A stretch of DNA of 54,090 nt from JAAYAY01 sp964429355 (GCA_964429355.1 CAYSCH010000010.1:1-54090), one strand, 5' to 3'; numbered from the stretch's first letter, positions 35,056 through 44,577 are shown. Made by a program: numbers and translations. The notes: a model not told the origin generated them from the sequence alone.

Positions 35056-35465
35056 CCATGCCCATCACCGAGACCATTTTGAGCGGTCCCCACGGCATGT
35101 TGGCAGGACTCTTGCCGGACAGGATTCACCTAGATGGTGCCAGTTCTGCCTCGCTGAGTCTACGCGTTTGCCATTATCATCACATCGCTGATTCGGCAGT
35201 CTGGGGAATATGAGCAGAGATTCATGGCTTGGGGCAAGTCATGTCAAACTGAAAGATAATGTCTGCCAAATATCCCCCGGGTTGGCAAGAATAAGTCGAA
35301 AATGGCCACGTGCCAGGCCCAATTTGGGAAGTTCACGGTAGAGCTTTTTGACATTGCCAACCGCGATTGCCATAATAGTCGCACCCTTCAATGGGGATAG
35401 GGGTGTTGTGGTCGCGTGTGGGATGGCCAAGTGCCGACAAACACTCACTGGGAGGCATCGCAACC
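35010..35465. other. Left part of accessory island, non-coding
   Basis: Base composition changes after about 35150 to clearly lower GC. The region holds the end of the left direct repeat and, near its right end, a strong promoter for the SNIPE-like gene. A short leftward frame (35239-35475) reads MAIAVGNVKKLYRELPKLG but has no family I recognise. It might be debris of a mobile element. Confidence 0.45.
35348..35376 (+). promoter_or_regulatory. Sigma70-type promoter of the SNIPE-like gene
   Basis: TTGACA (35348-35353), a 17-base spacer and CATAAT (35371-35376): consensus -35 and a 5/6 -10. The predicted start is about 80 bases before the ATG at 35466. Confidence 0.65.
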
Positions 35466-37280
35466 ATGTTTGCATTGACGATCGTCTGCAGTGTCGTTTC
35501 TTTCCTGTGTGTCATTCTTCTGGGCCTCTATATCAAGTCACGGCTGGATTTAAAAAGGCTGCGATCAGAGTTGGAGAGGTTCTGCGAAATTGTGGACCTC
35601 GAGAAGTACAGGGATGACACGCTGGCAAAGGCCGAAGCAGTTGAGGCCGAGACTGCCAAGGCTGCGGCCGCTCTGGAAGATCTCCGAAAGAAGATGGCTT
35701 CATCTCAGCAGACGATCGCATCTCAAGAATCCCTGATCGCAGAACAGCAAGACAAGCTGAATCAGGCTGCAGCAAAGCTGGGTGCATACGTCAGTCTTGA
35801 CGAAATCCGTCTTCAGATCGAGAAGCAGAAGCAAAAGGTTAGCCAATACAATCAACTCCTTGGGAACTTCAAGACCGCCGATGAGTTGAACAAACGTATC
35901 ACGGATCAGACCACCCAAATCAAACGCCTTGCTCAGACAATTGGCAAGTTCGACACGGTTGCGAAACTTGACGCCCACATCGCCCAACAGCAAGCTCAAG
36001 TCTCAACGCTACGAGCACGCGTCGCTGACCTGAACTCGGTACTTGCCGGAGCTAATACGGCGGCAGAGTTGCAGGCCCGGATTACCTACCAGGAGAACCT
36101 GTTGACCGAGTTGCAGGCGAAAGTTGGTGAAGTTGAAGAGACTCTGGCAATGCAGGAATTCGGCTTTTACCGACCACGTTATGACTTCGAATCCTCCTCG
36201 CAGTACCAACTCAGGCTTGATGCCGTTCGAGACCGTCAGAAAGACCTGATGAAACGCGATACGGCTGTGAAGTGGGAGAAGCAATGGATAGTCGAAGGAA
36301 GCGATGCCAAAGGGCGGAAGATGATGGGGGAACAGACGAAACTGATGCTTCGGGCATTCAACGGTGAATGCGACGCAGCCGTTGTGAAGGTGAAATACGA
36401 TAACGCAAACAGCCTTGAGAATCGCATCAGGCGTTCGTGGGAGCAGATCAACAAGCTGGGCAAGACAAACTGTGCTGAGATAACCGCCGATTTCTTCGAT
36501 TTGAAACTGCAAGAACTGTACTTGGTCCATGAGCATCAAATCAAGAAATGGGAAAAGAAGGAGGAGCAGCAACGTATCAAGGAGCAGATGAGGGAAGAAG
36601 AGAAAGTCCAAAAGGAAATCGAAAAGGTGCAGCAAGAGGCGGAAAAACAGGAGACTCTGGTCGAGCGAGCGTTGGAGAAGGCTCGGCGTGAATTCGAAAA
36701 GGCAACCCAGAGCCAAAGAGACGCAACCCGGGAGACGGAAGTACAGAATGCCGCACTTGCGCAACAGATTGCCAAGCTGGAGAACGAGTTGAAGGAGGCG
36801 ATCGATCGCAAGGCCAAGGCCATCGCCCGAGCGCAGCTCACCAAGTCTGGGCATGTCTACATACTGTCAAATATCGGTTCTTTCGGGGAACAGGTCTACA
36901 AGATCGGCATGACTAGGCGACTTGAGCCGCTCGAACGGGTGAATGAACTCGGTGACGCATCGGTTCCGTTCAGGTTTGATGTCCATGCGATGATTTACAG
37001 TGAGAATGCGCCGGCATTGGAGAATGCGCTTCACCGCCACTTTGCGTGTCGGAGGGTGAATCTCGTCAATCTTCGACGAGAATTCTTCTTCGTCACGCTG
37101 GACGAAATTCGTAATGCAGTCAAGGAGAACTTCGGAGAGGTTACGTTTGTGACTGTTCCGGAGGCTGCGGAATACCGTGAAACTCTCGCTCAACGCAAGG
37201 ACGAAGAAACGGAAGTGTCGGTTACACAAGGCCCGTCGAAACCACGATTCGTACAACCGGCAGTTGCGGGAGCTGTTTGA
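35466..37280 (+). CDS. SNIPE-like membrane-anchored DUF4041/GIY-YIG nuclease
   Basis: A 604-residue protein. GGGAGG ten bases upstream supports the ATG at 35466. One membrane span (residues 1-23, LTIVCSVVSFLCVILLGLYI) is followed by long coiled coils (about 30-240). A DUF4041-type region is marked by GFYRPRYDFESSSQYQLRL, AFNGECDAAVVKVKYDN and RRSWEQINKLG. A charged coiled coil then leads to a T5orf172/Mug113 GIY-YIG nuclease domain (from 462: GHVYILSN, VYKIGMTRRLEPLERV, ALENALHRHF). From memory this domain order is that of SNIPE, an inner-membrane nuclease that cleaves phage DNA as it enters. AT-richer than its neighbours and between direct repeats, so probably acquired. Confidence 0.88.
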   Translation: MFALTIVCSVVSFLCVILLGLYIKSRLDLKRLRSELERFCEIVDLEKYRDDTLAKAEAVEAETAKAAAALEDLRKKMASSQQTIASQESLIAEQQDKLNQAAAKLGAYVSLDEIRLQIEKQKQKVSQYNQLLGNFKTADELNKRITDQTTQIKRLAQTIGKFDTVAKLDAHIAQQQAQVSTLRARVADLNSVLAGANTAAELQARITYQENLLTELQAKVGEVEETLAMQEFGFYRPRYDFESSSQYQLRLDAVRDRQKDLMKRDTAVKWEKQWIVEGSDAKGRKMMGEQTKLMLRAFNGECDAAVVKVKYDNANSLENRIRRSWEQINKLGKTNCAEITADFFDLKLQELYLVHEHQIKKWEKKEEQQRIKEQMREEEKVQKEIEKVQQEAEKQETLVERALEKARREFEKATQSQRDATRETEVQNAALAQQIAKLENELKEAIDRKAKAIARAQLTKSGHVYILSNIGSFGEQVYKIGMTRRLEPLERVNELGDASVPFRFDVHAMIYSENAPALENALHRHFACRRVNLVNLRREFFFVTLDEIRNAVKENFGEVTFVTVPEAAEYRETLAQRKDEETEVSVTQGPSKPRFVQPAVAGAV

Positions 37281-37479
37281 GTCCGAAGAGATCGCCTGCA
37301 AGATGCGTTCTTCCTGTACCATACAGCCATGTCTGTTTCGAAGTGTGGAATCCTGCCCTACTCTCTTCGATGCGAAGTTGGCGATGGGGTGCCGCTTGTG
37401 ATAAGTAGATGCAGGAAAATTGACCAAAGATCCTGCGATTTGTTCGTTCTCGCGCAGTCTCGAATCATGGAGCCGCTTG

Positions 37480-39333
37480 ATGATCAAGTCGATGAGAATC
37501 GAAAACTTCAAAGGGTTTCCGAGTTACGATATCGAATTCGATCGCATTAACCTTCTTGTGGGCGGAAACAACTGTGGCAAGACCACGATTTTCCATGCGC
37601 TCAATATCTTCTTCTGGTGCATGAACCAAACGGCCGACGTTGGAGATAACGAAGTTACGTTTCGGAAGACTCAGGTGCCTGATGTCGGGGCGGTGCCTTA
37701 CTTTGAGACACGAGACCTCTTCTATCAGCAACAAACCAGGACGGGCCGTCAACCAACCAAGATCATGCTTAGATTGGAGACGGATGTTGCACCGCCTCTG
37801 ACCTTCTCGGTCTATCCGGCCTTCAGTCGGAACCTTATGATCGACGGCAGCAACCAGGCAATATCGCGTGGACAATACGATTCGCTTCAGAAGAATAACC
37901 CCGTTTACGTTCCTGGGATGATCGGCGTCACTGTCAAAGAAGATCTATATCGCGAAGTTGCCCAAGAACGGATGATCTTGGAAGGCCGACAGAGCCAAGT
38001 TCTAAGAAATCTTGTTTATCGTTTGACGCAGAAGCCGGAAGAATGGGCAGCCTTCAAGGAAATGGTCGCACCACTCTTTAGCCTCGAGGACCTGAAAGTT
38101 CCATTCGATGAGACACATGATGAATGGTTGACGGCTACCTATCAAGAGAATGGCTGCGCGTTTGATTTCGTTGCAGCGGGGTCGGGCTTTCTGCAAGTAA
38201 TCAATCTCTTGAGCTTTCTGTATCTCCATTCGTCACGAGTTGCGCTGCTGGACGAGCCAGACTCCCACATGCACGATGACCTCCAGCGTTTGACCTTTGA
38301 TTTGCTCGACCGATTGTCAATGCAGCGGGCCGTACAACTCATTATTGCGACGCACAGTCCCACGTTCATCGACGCAGCCGGTCTCGAGCAAGTTCGTCTT
38401 ATTGACCGAGAGTATGAAAAGCCCTTGACGCCGAAGGACGTGGAAACGCTCGTTCCGATGCTGGGTGACAGGGGACTTGCTCTTCCTCCGGCAAAGGTTG
38501 TGAATGCCCTGAAGGCTAGGCGTGCTCTCTTCGTCGAAGGGAAAGAGGCCGATTACGAACAGTTCGTATTGGAAGTTGGCGAGCTTCTGCGGCCAGGTTT
38601 CAAGGCGACCACGAGAGGACTGACAGTATTCGAGACAGGCGGAGCGACGAAGCAATGGCCGTTCGATGCCATAGAGTGTTTCGAAAATCTGCTGGGTGCA
38701 TCCTTGACCTATGTGTTCGTCTCCGATCGTGACTTCCAGACTGACGAGGAACTTGCTCTTCGTATCGAGAAAGCGCAGACTAACAAGTACTCTCTGGGGC
38801 AACTGATGCGGCGCCATCGGGAGTCGTATTTGCTGGTTCCAGAAGTTCTGGCCAGAGTTCTGAGGAAGAAATGGCAGTCAAAGAATCCCAATCAGGAACC
38901 GCCGGATGAATTGAGAGGTAGTGCAATTTGCAGCTACATCCTCGCAAAAGCTGCAGAACTTGAAGACAGTACGCGGTCGAGGCTTATCGTCGAACATGAA
39001 CCCACTCTCCGCGGTGATGCGCATCACCGTACGGCCGAGATGGAGAAGGTGAACAGATATTTCCGGGAAGCATATACCGCCCCCTTGAGCAACGGCGCGA
39101 TCCCATATAAGTTACTTGATGCGAAACGAGTATTGAGTGACTTCCGAACAATGGTGGCGGAGACCTATAAGATCTCATTCCAAGACAAGGATATCCTTGC
39201 AGGCATCCAAGTTGCGGATGTCCCTGAGGATCTTTGCGTTATCATCGGACAGATCGCAAGCATGTTCCCTACTACCGCTGTCATCAAGGATGCGTCCTCG
39301 TCCGGGAAGTACCCACTTTTTGACGGGCTATGA
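37480..39333 (+). CDS. OLD-like ATPase with TOPRIM-type C-terminus
   Basis: A 617-residue protein starting at ATG 37480 (GGAG seven bases upstream). The N-terminal ABC-type ATPase has RIENFKGF, Walker A GGNNCGKTTI (28-37), a signature-like AAGSGFLQVINLLSFL, Walker B VALLDEPDSHMHDD and the His switch IATHSPTFID. The C-terminal half shows TOPRIM-like elements: RALFVEGKEADYEQF (conserved Glu) and TYVFVSDRDF (DxD). This is the layout of OLD family and GajA-like nucleases of anti-phage systems. No UvrD-like GajB partner is present. It follows the SNIPE-like gene by 200 bp on the same low-GC island, so the two may act together or simply share an island. Confidence 0.85.
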   Translation: MIKSMRIENFKGFPSYDIEFDRINLLVGGNNCGKTTIFHALNIFFWCMNQTADVGDNEVTFRKTQVPDVGAVPYFETRDLFYQQQTRTGRQPTKIMLRLETDVAPPLTFSVYPAFSRNLMIDGSNQAISRGQYDSLQKNNPVYVPGMIGVTVKEDLYREVAQERMILEGRQSQVLRNLVYRLTQKPEEWAAFKEMVAPLFSLEDLKVPFDETHDEWLTATYQENGCAFDFVAAGSGFLQVINLLSFLYLHSSRVALLDEPDSHMHDDLQRLTFDLLDRLSMQRAVQLIIATHSPTFIDAAGLEQVRLIDREYEKPLTPKDVETLVPMLGDRGLALPPAKVVNALKARRALFVEGKEADYEQFVLEVGELLRPGFKATTRGLTVFETGGATKQWPFDAIECFENLLGASLTYVFVSDRDFQTDEELALRIEKAQTNKYSLGQLMRRHRESYLLVPEVLARVLRKKWQSKNPNQEPPDELRGSAICSYILAKAAELEDSTRSRLIVEHEPTLRGDAHHRTAEMEKVNRYFREAYTAPLSNGAIPYKLLDAKRVLSDFRTMVAETYKISFQDKDILAGIQVADVPEDLCVIIGQIASMFPTTAVIKDASSSGKYPLFDGL

Positions 39334-39501
39334 TTCGTACCTGAGGACTATACCGAACGCAATAGGATTCGTCGCAGGGAGAAGAAACGGTAGCGGACAT
39401 CTACGAGTTGGACTTGTTCTCCCGGCCGGTTCCACCTGATCGAGCGGACGCTTCCTCGGCCGGTTGGCATCAGGCATCGGCCGGTCAGCGGCCGCTCGAC
39501 G

Positions 39502-39637
39502 CCGGTGCCCGGCAGCATCCCGAACCAAGGCGTCCATCGCTTCACGCCACCAGCCAAAGGCGATTGGGTACTCGTTCTGGAAGGGGAGTGAAGACCATCT
39601 GCGGCCCGGCGATCGGCACTCGTCTGGATTTCGGCAG
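39502..39637 (+). repeat. 136-bp direct repeat, right copy
   Basis: Matches 34920-35055 with six substitutions. In the coding part five bases differ, and four of these are synonymous in the DUF4038 frame (one Ala-to-Thr). So this copy descends from a working gene end rather than from random drift. It is no longer joined to an intact gene. Confidence 0.85.
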
Positions 39638-39768
39638 ACTCCGTTGCCAGAGGCTCACCGTTGACCTCGGGAAGCCGGCCGTTCCGAACGCTCCGCAGAT
39701 TCTATCATCAGCCCCCTCAAAAGACGTAGTCCGGAGTATGGCCAGCGGTGAAAGTGCCGCGCAAGTCC

Positions 39769-39797
39769 CTTCAAAGGCTCGATTCTTCGTCTATAAT
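39769..39797 (+). promoter_or_regulatory. Possible promoter of the DUF4143 ATPase gene
   Basis: A perfect TATAAT at 39792-39797 stands 33 bases before the GTG start. The -35 (CTTCAA or TTCAAA at 39769-39775) is weak. Confidence 0.45.
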
Positions 39798-39829
39798 GCA
39801 GTAGCAATGCATTTTGGACGAGGTTTTCC

Positions 39830-41044
39830 GTGTATATCAAGCGAACTTTGAGTGGACCGCTGACCGCCGCCAGTCGGCACTTTCCAGTGATCCTCATCTC
39901 CGGCCCTCGCCAGGTCGGCAAGACGACCCTCCTCCAGCATGCTGCGGACTCGCAGCGGCGCTATGTGACCCTCGACGACCCCCAGGCCCGGACGCTGGCC
40001 AACGACGATCCGGGGTTGTTTCTCCAGCGCTTTGCCCCGCCCGTCTTGATCGACGAGATCCAGTACGCTCCCGGGTTGCTGCCGCACATCAAGATCGCCG
40101 TCGACACTCGGCAGCAGCCGGGAGATTTCTGGCTGACGGGCTCGCAGCAGTTCCATCTCATGCAGGGTGTTTCCGAGTCGCTGGCAGGGCGGGTGGGCAT
40201 CGTCAACCTGCTGGGATTTTCTCGGCGCGAGCTTATCGGCCAGAGCGAGCGGATCGAGCCATTTCTGCCGGGCTGCCGGGAAGAGGCGTCCGAAGGTCGA
40301 TCGCTGGATCTGATGAAGCTATATCAACTCATCTGGCGAGGAAGTCTCCCGAGAATTGCCCTGGACGGAGAACTGGATCGCGATCTGTTCTACGGATCGT
40401 ACGTGCAGACCTACTTGCAGCGAGACGTGCGTGCCTTGGCAAGCGTCGGGGACGAGTTGGCGTTCATGAAATTCCTTCGCGCGGCCGCGGCAAGGACGGG
40501 TCAGCTTCTCAACCTGGCAGCCATGGCCCGCGATGTCGACGTTGCCCCGAACACGGCCAAGAACTGGCTGTCGATTCTGAAGGCTTCCGGAATGATCTAC
40601 CTGCTGGAGCCGTTTCACTCCAACGTGACCAAACGTCTGGTCAAATCTCCGAAGCTGTACTTCCTCGACACGGGCCTGGCCGCCTACCTGACCGAGTGGT
40701 CGAGTCCTGAGACACTCGAAGCCGGCGCCATGAGCGGCCCGTTCCTGGAGTCATGGGCCGTCGCCGAGGTGATTCGCAGTTACTGGCACGCCGGCCGGCA
40801 GGCCCCGCTCTATTACTGCCGCGACAAGGACCAGAAGGAGATCGATCTTTTGATCTTCCGGGACGGCACGCTCTACCCGGTCGAGATCAAGAAAACAACC
40901 GCGCCAGGCAAGAAGGACATTCGCCATTTCTCGATCCTCGATCAATTCAAGCTGCCGCAAGGCCCCGGCGCCATCCTCTGCCTGACCCAATCGCCCATGC
41001 CCATCACCGGCACCGTCTGGGCCATTCCCGTTGGGCAGATCTGA
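39830..41044 (+). CDS. AAA_14/DUF4143 ATP-binding protein
   Basis: A 404-residue ATPase starting at GTG 39830 (GAGG six bases upstream). The N-terminal AAA domain has Walker A ISGPRQVGKTTLLQ (about 23-36), Walker B APPVLIDEIQYAPGLLPHIK and the sensor WLTGSQQF. The C-terminal DUF4143 part contains GSYVQTYLQRDVRAL, KLYFLDTGLAAYL and the restriction-enzyme-like strands YYCRDKDQKEIDLLIFRDG and YPVEIKKTTAPGKKD. This abundant bacterial family is often mobile and of unknown function. It stands directly beside the island's right repeat, though its GC content matches the chromosome. Confidence 0.92.
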   Translation: MYIKRTLSGPLTAASRHFPVILISGPRQVGKTTLLQHAADSQRRYVTLDDPQARTLANDDPGLFLQRFAPPVLIDEIQYAPGLLPHIKIAVDTRQQPGDFWLTGSQQFHLMQGVSESLAGRVGIVNLLGFSRRELIGQSERIEPFLPGCREEASEGRSLDLMKLYQLIWRGSLPRIALDGELDRDLFYGSYVQTYLQRDVRALASVGDELAFMKFLRAAAARTGQLLNLAAMARDVDVAPNTAKNWLSILKASGMIYLLEPFHSNVTKRLVKSPKLYFLDTGLAAYLTEWSSPETLEAGAMSGPFLESWAVAEVIRSYWHAGRQAPLYYCRDKDQKEIDLLIFRDGTLYPVEIKKTTAPGKKDIRHFSILDQFKLPQGPGAILCLTQSPMPITGTVWAIPVGQI

Positions 41045-41161
41045 CCGCCGGCCCTCGCCCCGCATCGCCGTCGGTCGGGTGGCACGCCCTGAGGACCGAG
41101 AGGAACGAAGGGCGTGGTTCGCCTCCCCTCGCCGCCTTCAGTCAGGAAAACGGTACTCGAT

Positions 41162-41193
41162 CGTTGGAGGCTCGCGGCGTTCATCCTCCAACG
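41162..41193. terminator. Hairpin in a convergent intergenic region
   Basis: CGTTGGAGG (41162-41170) and CCTCCAACG (41185-41193) form a perfect 9-bp stem with a 14-base loop, between the ends of two converging genes. There is no U-tract. It may serve as a two-way transcription barrier, but this is tentative. Confidence 0.4.
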
Positions 41194-41214
41194 GCCGTGC
41201 GGCCTCGTCACTGC

Positions 41215-42468
41215 TCATACCGGCTGGACCACAATCGCCGCAACCGGCTCGGTGGGACATTTCGCCTGGCAGGCCCCGCAGCCGTTGCACCTGGCCGGGT
41301 CGATCTGGGGGACCAGCGTGTAGACGTCCGGGTCTTCGCAGAAGATGTACTTAATCGCTTCGTACGGACACCAGGTGCGGCAGACGGCGCAATCACGGTC
41401 GTCGCCGAGCAGACAGACACGCATGTCGACCTTCGGCAGTCCGATGCGGACGGACGGTTTTTCTTCGCTCGTCAGCTTCGTGATCGCGCCGCTGGGGCAG
41501 ACTTCGGTGCAACCCGTGCAGTCTTCACGGCAGTAGTCGGCCGTGAAATCGAGCACGGGCGAGAGCAGTGCCGCGATGCCGTGGGTACTTGCCGCGGGGC
41601 GGATAATTCGGCTCGGGCATTCCCGGACGCAGTTGCCGCAGCGGATGCACAATCCTACGAACCTCTTCTCGTCCAGCGCCCCGGGCGGTCGAAGCGGGCG
41701 CCGGGCCGATCCCCGGGCCGTTCGCGTGGCCGCCGAGAACCCGAGTCCCGCCAGCACTCCGAGGATCACCCGGCGCGACATCCGCAATCCCGACTTCGGC
41801 CGCATCTGGCCGGTCGACCGCCGAGCGGCTTTCCGGAGCCCATGCCCGATCGCTGCCAGAACCTCCTGCAGCCCACCCAGGGGGCAGAGCCGCATGCACC
41901 ATACGCCGGGCCATAGGAGGCTCAGCAATAGCACCAGCCCCAGGCCCAAGGCGCCCCACCACACGGCCTCCAATGCCGGGTCCCACGCCAGGCTGGCGCT
42001 GTTGCTCAACATGGCCAACGGATCGAGCCACAACAGGGCCGGGTAACCGAGCACCGCCCCTCCGATCGTGACCAGGGCGATCCACTGCCCCACCGGCGGC
42101 AATCGAGGACATTGCCGGCCGGCCAAGAGGCCCAGTCGTGACGCCGAATCGGCGCAGGTGCCGGTCGGACATACCCAGCGACAGAACCAGCGCCGGCGAG
42201 CCAACGCCACAAGACCGACCGCCAGCCCGACCCAAAGGGGCATCGGCACGGTCCAGGCGGCCGCCATTGCCGCGATTGCCGTCAGCGCACTTGCAGCCGG
42301 AACCCACACGCTCAGTCGCGATCCAGTGAGAATCGCGGCAACCGACGCAATCAAGACTGCCACACGAACTGTCCAACGAAGGTAGACGCGCTGCCGTGTC
42401 GGCAGGCCCGGTTGGTCGGCGTCATCAGGGGGTAAAACGTTGGTAACTTTCACCGTTTTCCGCCGCAA
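41215..42468 (-). CDS. NapH/MauN-type membrane polyferredoxin
   Basis: A 417-residue protein with several N-terminal membrane spans (about residues 32-200) that carry the paired motifs CRWVCPTGTC and CMRLCPLGG, typical of NapH/CcoG-like electron carriers. After a twin-arginine-like RMSRRVILG segment come ferredoxin clusters: CIRCGNCVRECP, CREDCTGCTEVCP, CAVCRTWCP and CNGCGACQAKCP. It should pass electrons between the quinone pool and a periplasmic or cytoplasmic partner. The frame begins with TTG at 42468; GTG at 42453 with an upstream GGA is an equally good start. It lies 12 bases after the FAD oxidoreductase gene, probably in one operon. Confidence 0.9.
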   Translation of the reverse strand: MRRKTVKVTNVLPPDDADQPGLPTRQRVYLRWTVRVAVLIASVAAILTGSRLSVWVPAASALTAIAAMAAAWTVPMPLWVGLAVGLVALARRRWFCRWVCPTGTCADSASRLGLLAGRQCPRLPPVGQWIALVTIGGAVLGYPALLWLDPLAMLSNSASLAWDPALEAVWWGALGLGLVLLLSLLWPGVWCMRLCPLGGLQEVLAAIGHGLRKAARRSTGQMRPKSGLRMSRRVILGVLAGLGFSAATRTARGSARRPLRPPGALDEKRFVGLCIRCGNCVRECPSRIIRPAASTHGIAALLSPVLDFTADYCREDCTGCTEVCPSGAITKLTSEEKPSVRIGLPKVDMRVCLLGDDRDCAVCRTWCPYEAIKYIFCEDPDVYTLVPQIDPARCNGCGACQAKCPTEPVAAIVVQPV

Positions 42469-42480
42469 GCCCGTTCAGCA

Positions 42481-43848
42481 TCACCCGAGATACGCTTCCT
42501 GCTCTTTGAGCACCCCCTGCACCTTCGCGACCTCCACGTCGCGTGGTGTACATCCGGCGGCGGCGGAAACCGCGGCGGCCACTCCGGCGGCCTGGCCGGT
42601 TACGAAACAGTTGGGGATCAGCCGCACCAGGTCCGCCATGCGGAGTTCCATGCTGATGCAGCGGCCCGCGGCCAGGACATTGTCGATCGTCTTGGGGACG
42701 AGCGCCCCGTACGGAATCTGCCACTCCTGGTGGTTCCCGCCCGAGGCCCCGCCGACACCGATCACGTCCTCGAAACGGGTATTTGCCTTGAGGTTGTCAA
42801 GGGTCACCGAATTCACCCCGGCCAGGATCCGCGTGATCCGTACCCCCAGTTGCGGCGCTGTCTCCACCAGGTAGACCTTGTCGTAGCCGGGCGTCGACCG
42901 GGTCTTCTGGATGTTCTTCCAGATGAACTTCCGATGGTTCATCTCCAGCCGCGTGAGTGTCTCCGGGTCGAGCCCGTCGACCTCGGGCCCGTGCATGTTC
43001 ACCCAGTTGACGCCCGGAACCGGCGTGAGTCCGCCCAGGTGAGGTGGCTTGGGCGCAGCTTTGGCCTTGGCCGAATCGACCCGATCGACGTTGCCGATGC
43101 GGCTGACCAGCCCGATGTTGTGGGAGCAGTGGGTGAACTCGGCCCCCGCAGCGGCGAAGATATCCCCATCGCCTGTGGCGTCGACCACCGTCTTGGCCAG
43201 AATCGCCTGTCGGCCCGCCTTGCTCTCGAAGACCGCGCCCCGGACCGAGTTGCCATCGACGATGGCGTCCACGCCCCAGCAATGCAGAAACGTTTTTACG
43301 CCGGCCTCTTCAATCATCTCAACCATGAGGTACTTGAGAGCCTCGGCATCGATCGTGGGAGCCACGCCCGGACGGCGGTTGACGATGGCTCCATCGAGTC
43401 CCTCGGCACGGCGCATCATCTCTTCGCCGATGCCCTGGCAGACCTGCTTGCCCCCGGTGACGATGTGGCCGATCACCAGCAGCACCAGCCCACCAGTCCA
43501 CTGGCCGCCAAAATGGCCATAACGCTCGACCAGCGTGACCTCGGCCCCGGCGCGGCGTGCGGCAATCGCCGCGCAAACGCCGGCAGGCCCACCGCCGACG
43601 ACAAGCACGTCCGTCGTGCGCAATATGGGCAGCTCACGGGCCGGTTGCAGGACCTTGCCGTCAACAACCGTGGGGTTGGCCCGGTTCGGCTGGACCACGC
43701 CCTCGGCAATCACCGAACTCTCGAAGCCGCTCGACTCGCCGACATTCTGCGCGCCGGCTGGCCGCGACGCAGCCGCCCCAAGCCCGGCCGCCACTCCCGT
43801 ATAGCCAATCGCGCGAAGCCAATCGCGCCGGTTCATCCACTCGCTCAT
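42481..43848 (-). CDS. Tat-exported FAD-dependent oxidoreductase
   Basis: A 455-residue flavoprotein. The ATG at 43848 has GGAG eight bases upstream and begins a twin-arginine leader (NRRDWLRAIGYTGVAAGLGA). The FAD-binding motif TDVLVVGGGPAGVCAAIAARR lies near residue 80, followed by VERYGHFGGQWTGG, VVDATGDGDIFAAAGAEF and the C-terminal NVLAAGRCISMELRMADLVR. This is the FAD_oxidored group common in planctomycetes, of unknown substrate. A longer frame upstream to 44037 is not supported. It is paired with the polyferredoxin gene, which suggests that the two move electrons across or along the membrane. Confidence 0.9.
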   Translation of the reverse strand: MSEWMNRRDWLRAIGYTGVAAGLGAAASRPAGAQNVGESSGFESSVIAEGVVQPNRANPTVVDGKVLQPARELPILRTTDVLVVGGGPAGVCAAIAARRAGAEVTLVERYGHFGGQWTGGLVLLVIGHIVTGGKQVCQGIGEEMMRRAEGLDGAIVNRRPGVAPTIDAEALKYLMVEMIEEAGVKTFLHCWGVDAIVDGNSVRGAVFESKAGRQAILAKTVVDATGDGDIFAAAGAEFTHCSHNIGLVSRIGNVDRVDSAKAKAAPKPPHLGGLTPVPGVNWVNMHGPEVDGLDPETLTRLEMNHRKFIWKNIQKTRSTPGYDKVYLVETAPQLGVRITRILAGVNSVTLDNLKANTRFEDVIGVGGASGGNHQEWQIPYGALVPKTIDNVLAAGRCISMELRMADLVRLIPNCFVTGQAAGVAAAVSAAAGCTPRDVEVAKVQGVLKEQEAYLG

Positions 43849-44577
43849 CGTGCTTGCTCCCTGAAAATTGGTCGATGGATACCCATCCCTGCGACGGGCC
43901 GGGCATGTCCCACATCTTGGCCTCCGGCCAACCCCGCCAGCAAGTCGCGATGGGCAGCCGTCAACCAACTCACACGCCGCCTCGAACTCCAAAGGCGACG
44001 CGCCACGAAATTCCCTGAACATCCATTCCGCCGGCATTCCCCAGGGGGTTGAACCGACAAATGGTCCAGGCCGGAACCGCTCCCTATCTTAACACCCCGG
44101 GAGCCCATGTCCAGAAGCCGCCGGACCAGGCACCCTGCTCACCGGCATTGCAAAGCATCCGCACATATGTCCACAGCCACGCGGGTGGCATCGGTTCGTG
44201 AACCTCATGTGACACAGCCAAGATTCCGTTCGCATCTCCGCTGACAATCACCACGCCTCCTTTTCATTTTCCTTTCCCCCAATTTTCCTTTCTCCCTTCT
44301 TTGCCCTCAGGCCTCTGCCCCCAAAGAAATCCGCGCACGACGATCAAAGGGGCAGGTGTCTTTGTTTCTTGTTGAACTGGCGATATGGTGTAATCTGGCT
44401 ATTCAGGATTCCTTCCTATTCGTGCACCCCTTCCCTTGATCGAACGGGCTTCGAAGTCCGTGGTTTTCTCGCCGCGGGCCGGTCAAGGAACCAAGAATTG
44501 AGTCCCTGTTCTTACGCGGAGGATATACCTGCAATCGCACAGCTACAGGAGGCCCCGGATGACGGTGCGCGGTGGGA
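43849..44577. other. Long intergenic region with polypyrimidine tract
   Basis: About 730 bp lie between the starts and ends of two leftward genes. A pyrimidine-rich stretch spans 44268-44325. Just after it, CAAAG and CTTTG flank a GGGGCAGGTGT core (44346-44365), resembling the short palindromic modules scattered in planctomycete genomes. I see no gene or RNA I can support. Confidence 0.45.

Larger units (their letters stand above)
39334..39829. other. Right end of island, non-coding with a gene remnant
   Basis: GC content returns to the high genomic level. The right 136-bp repeat lies here, and about 120 bases upstream of it look like a decayed continuation of the same DUF4038 3' end (TACGAGTTGGACTTGTTCTCC compared with the matching VDLSKFS codons). 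No intact gene is visible. Confidence 0.5.

Noticed and set aside
35239..35475. Leftward 78-codon frame at the island edge, possible transposase remnant
   Set aside because: The sequence is protein-like in places but matches no transposase family I can recognise, and has no ribosome binding site.
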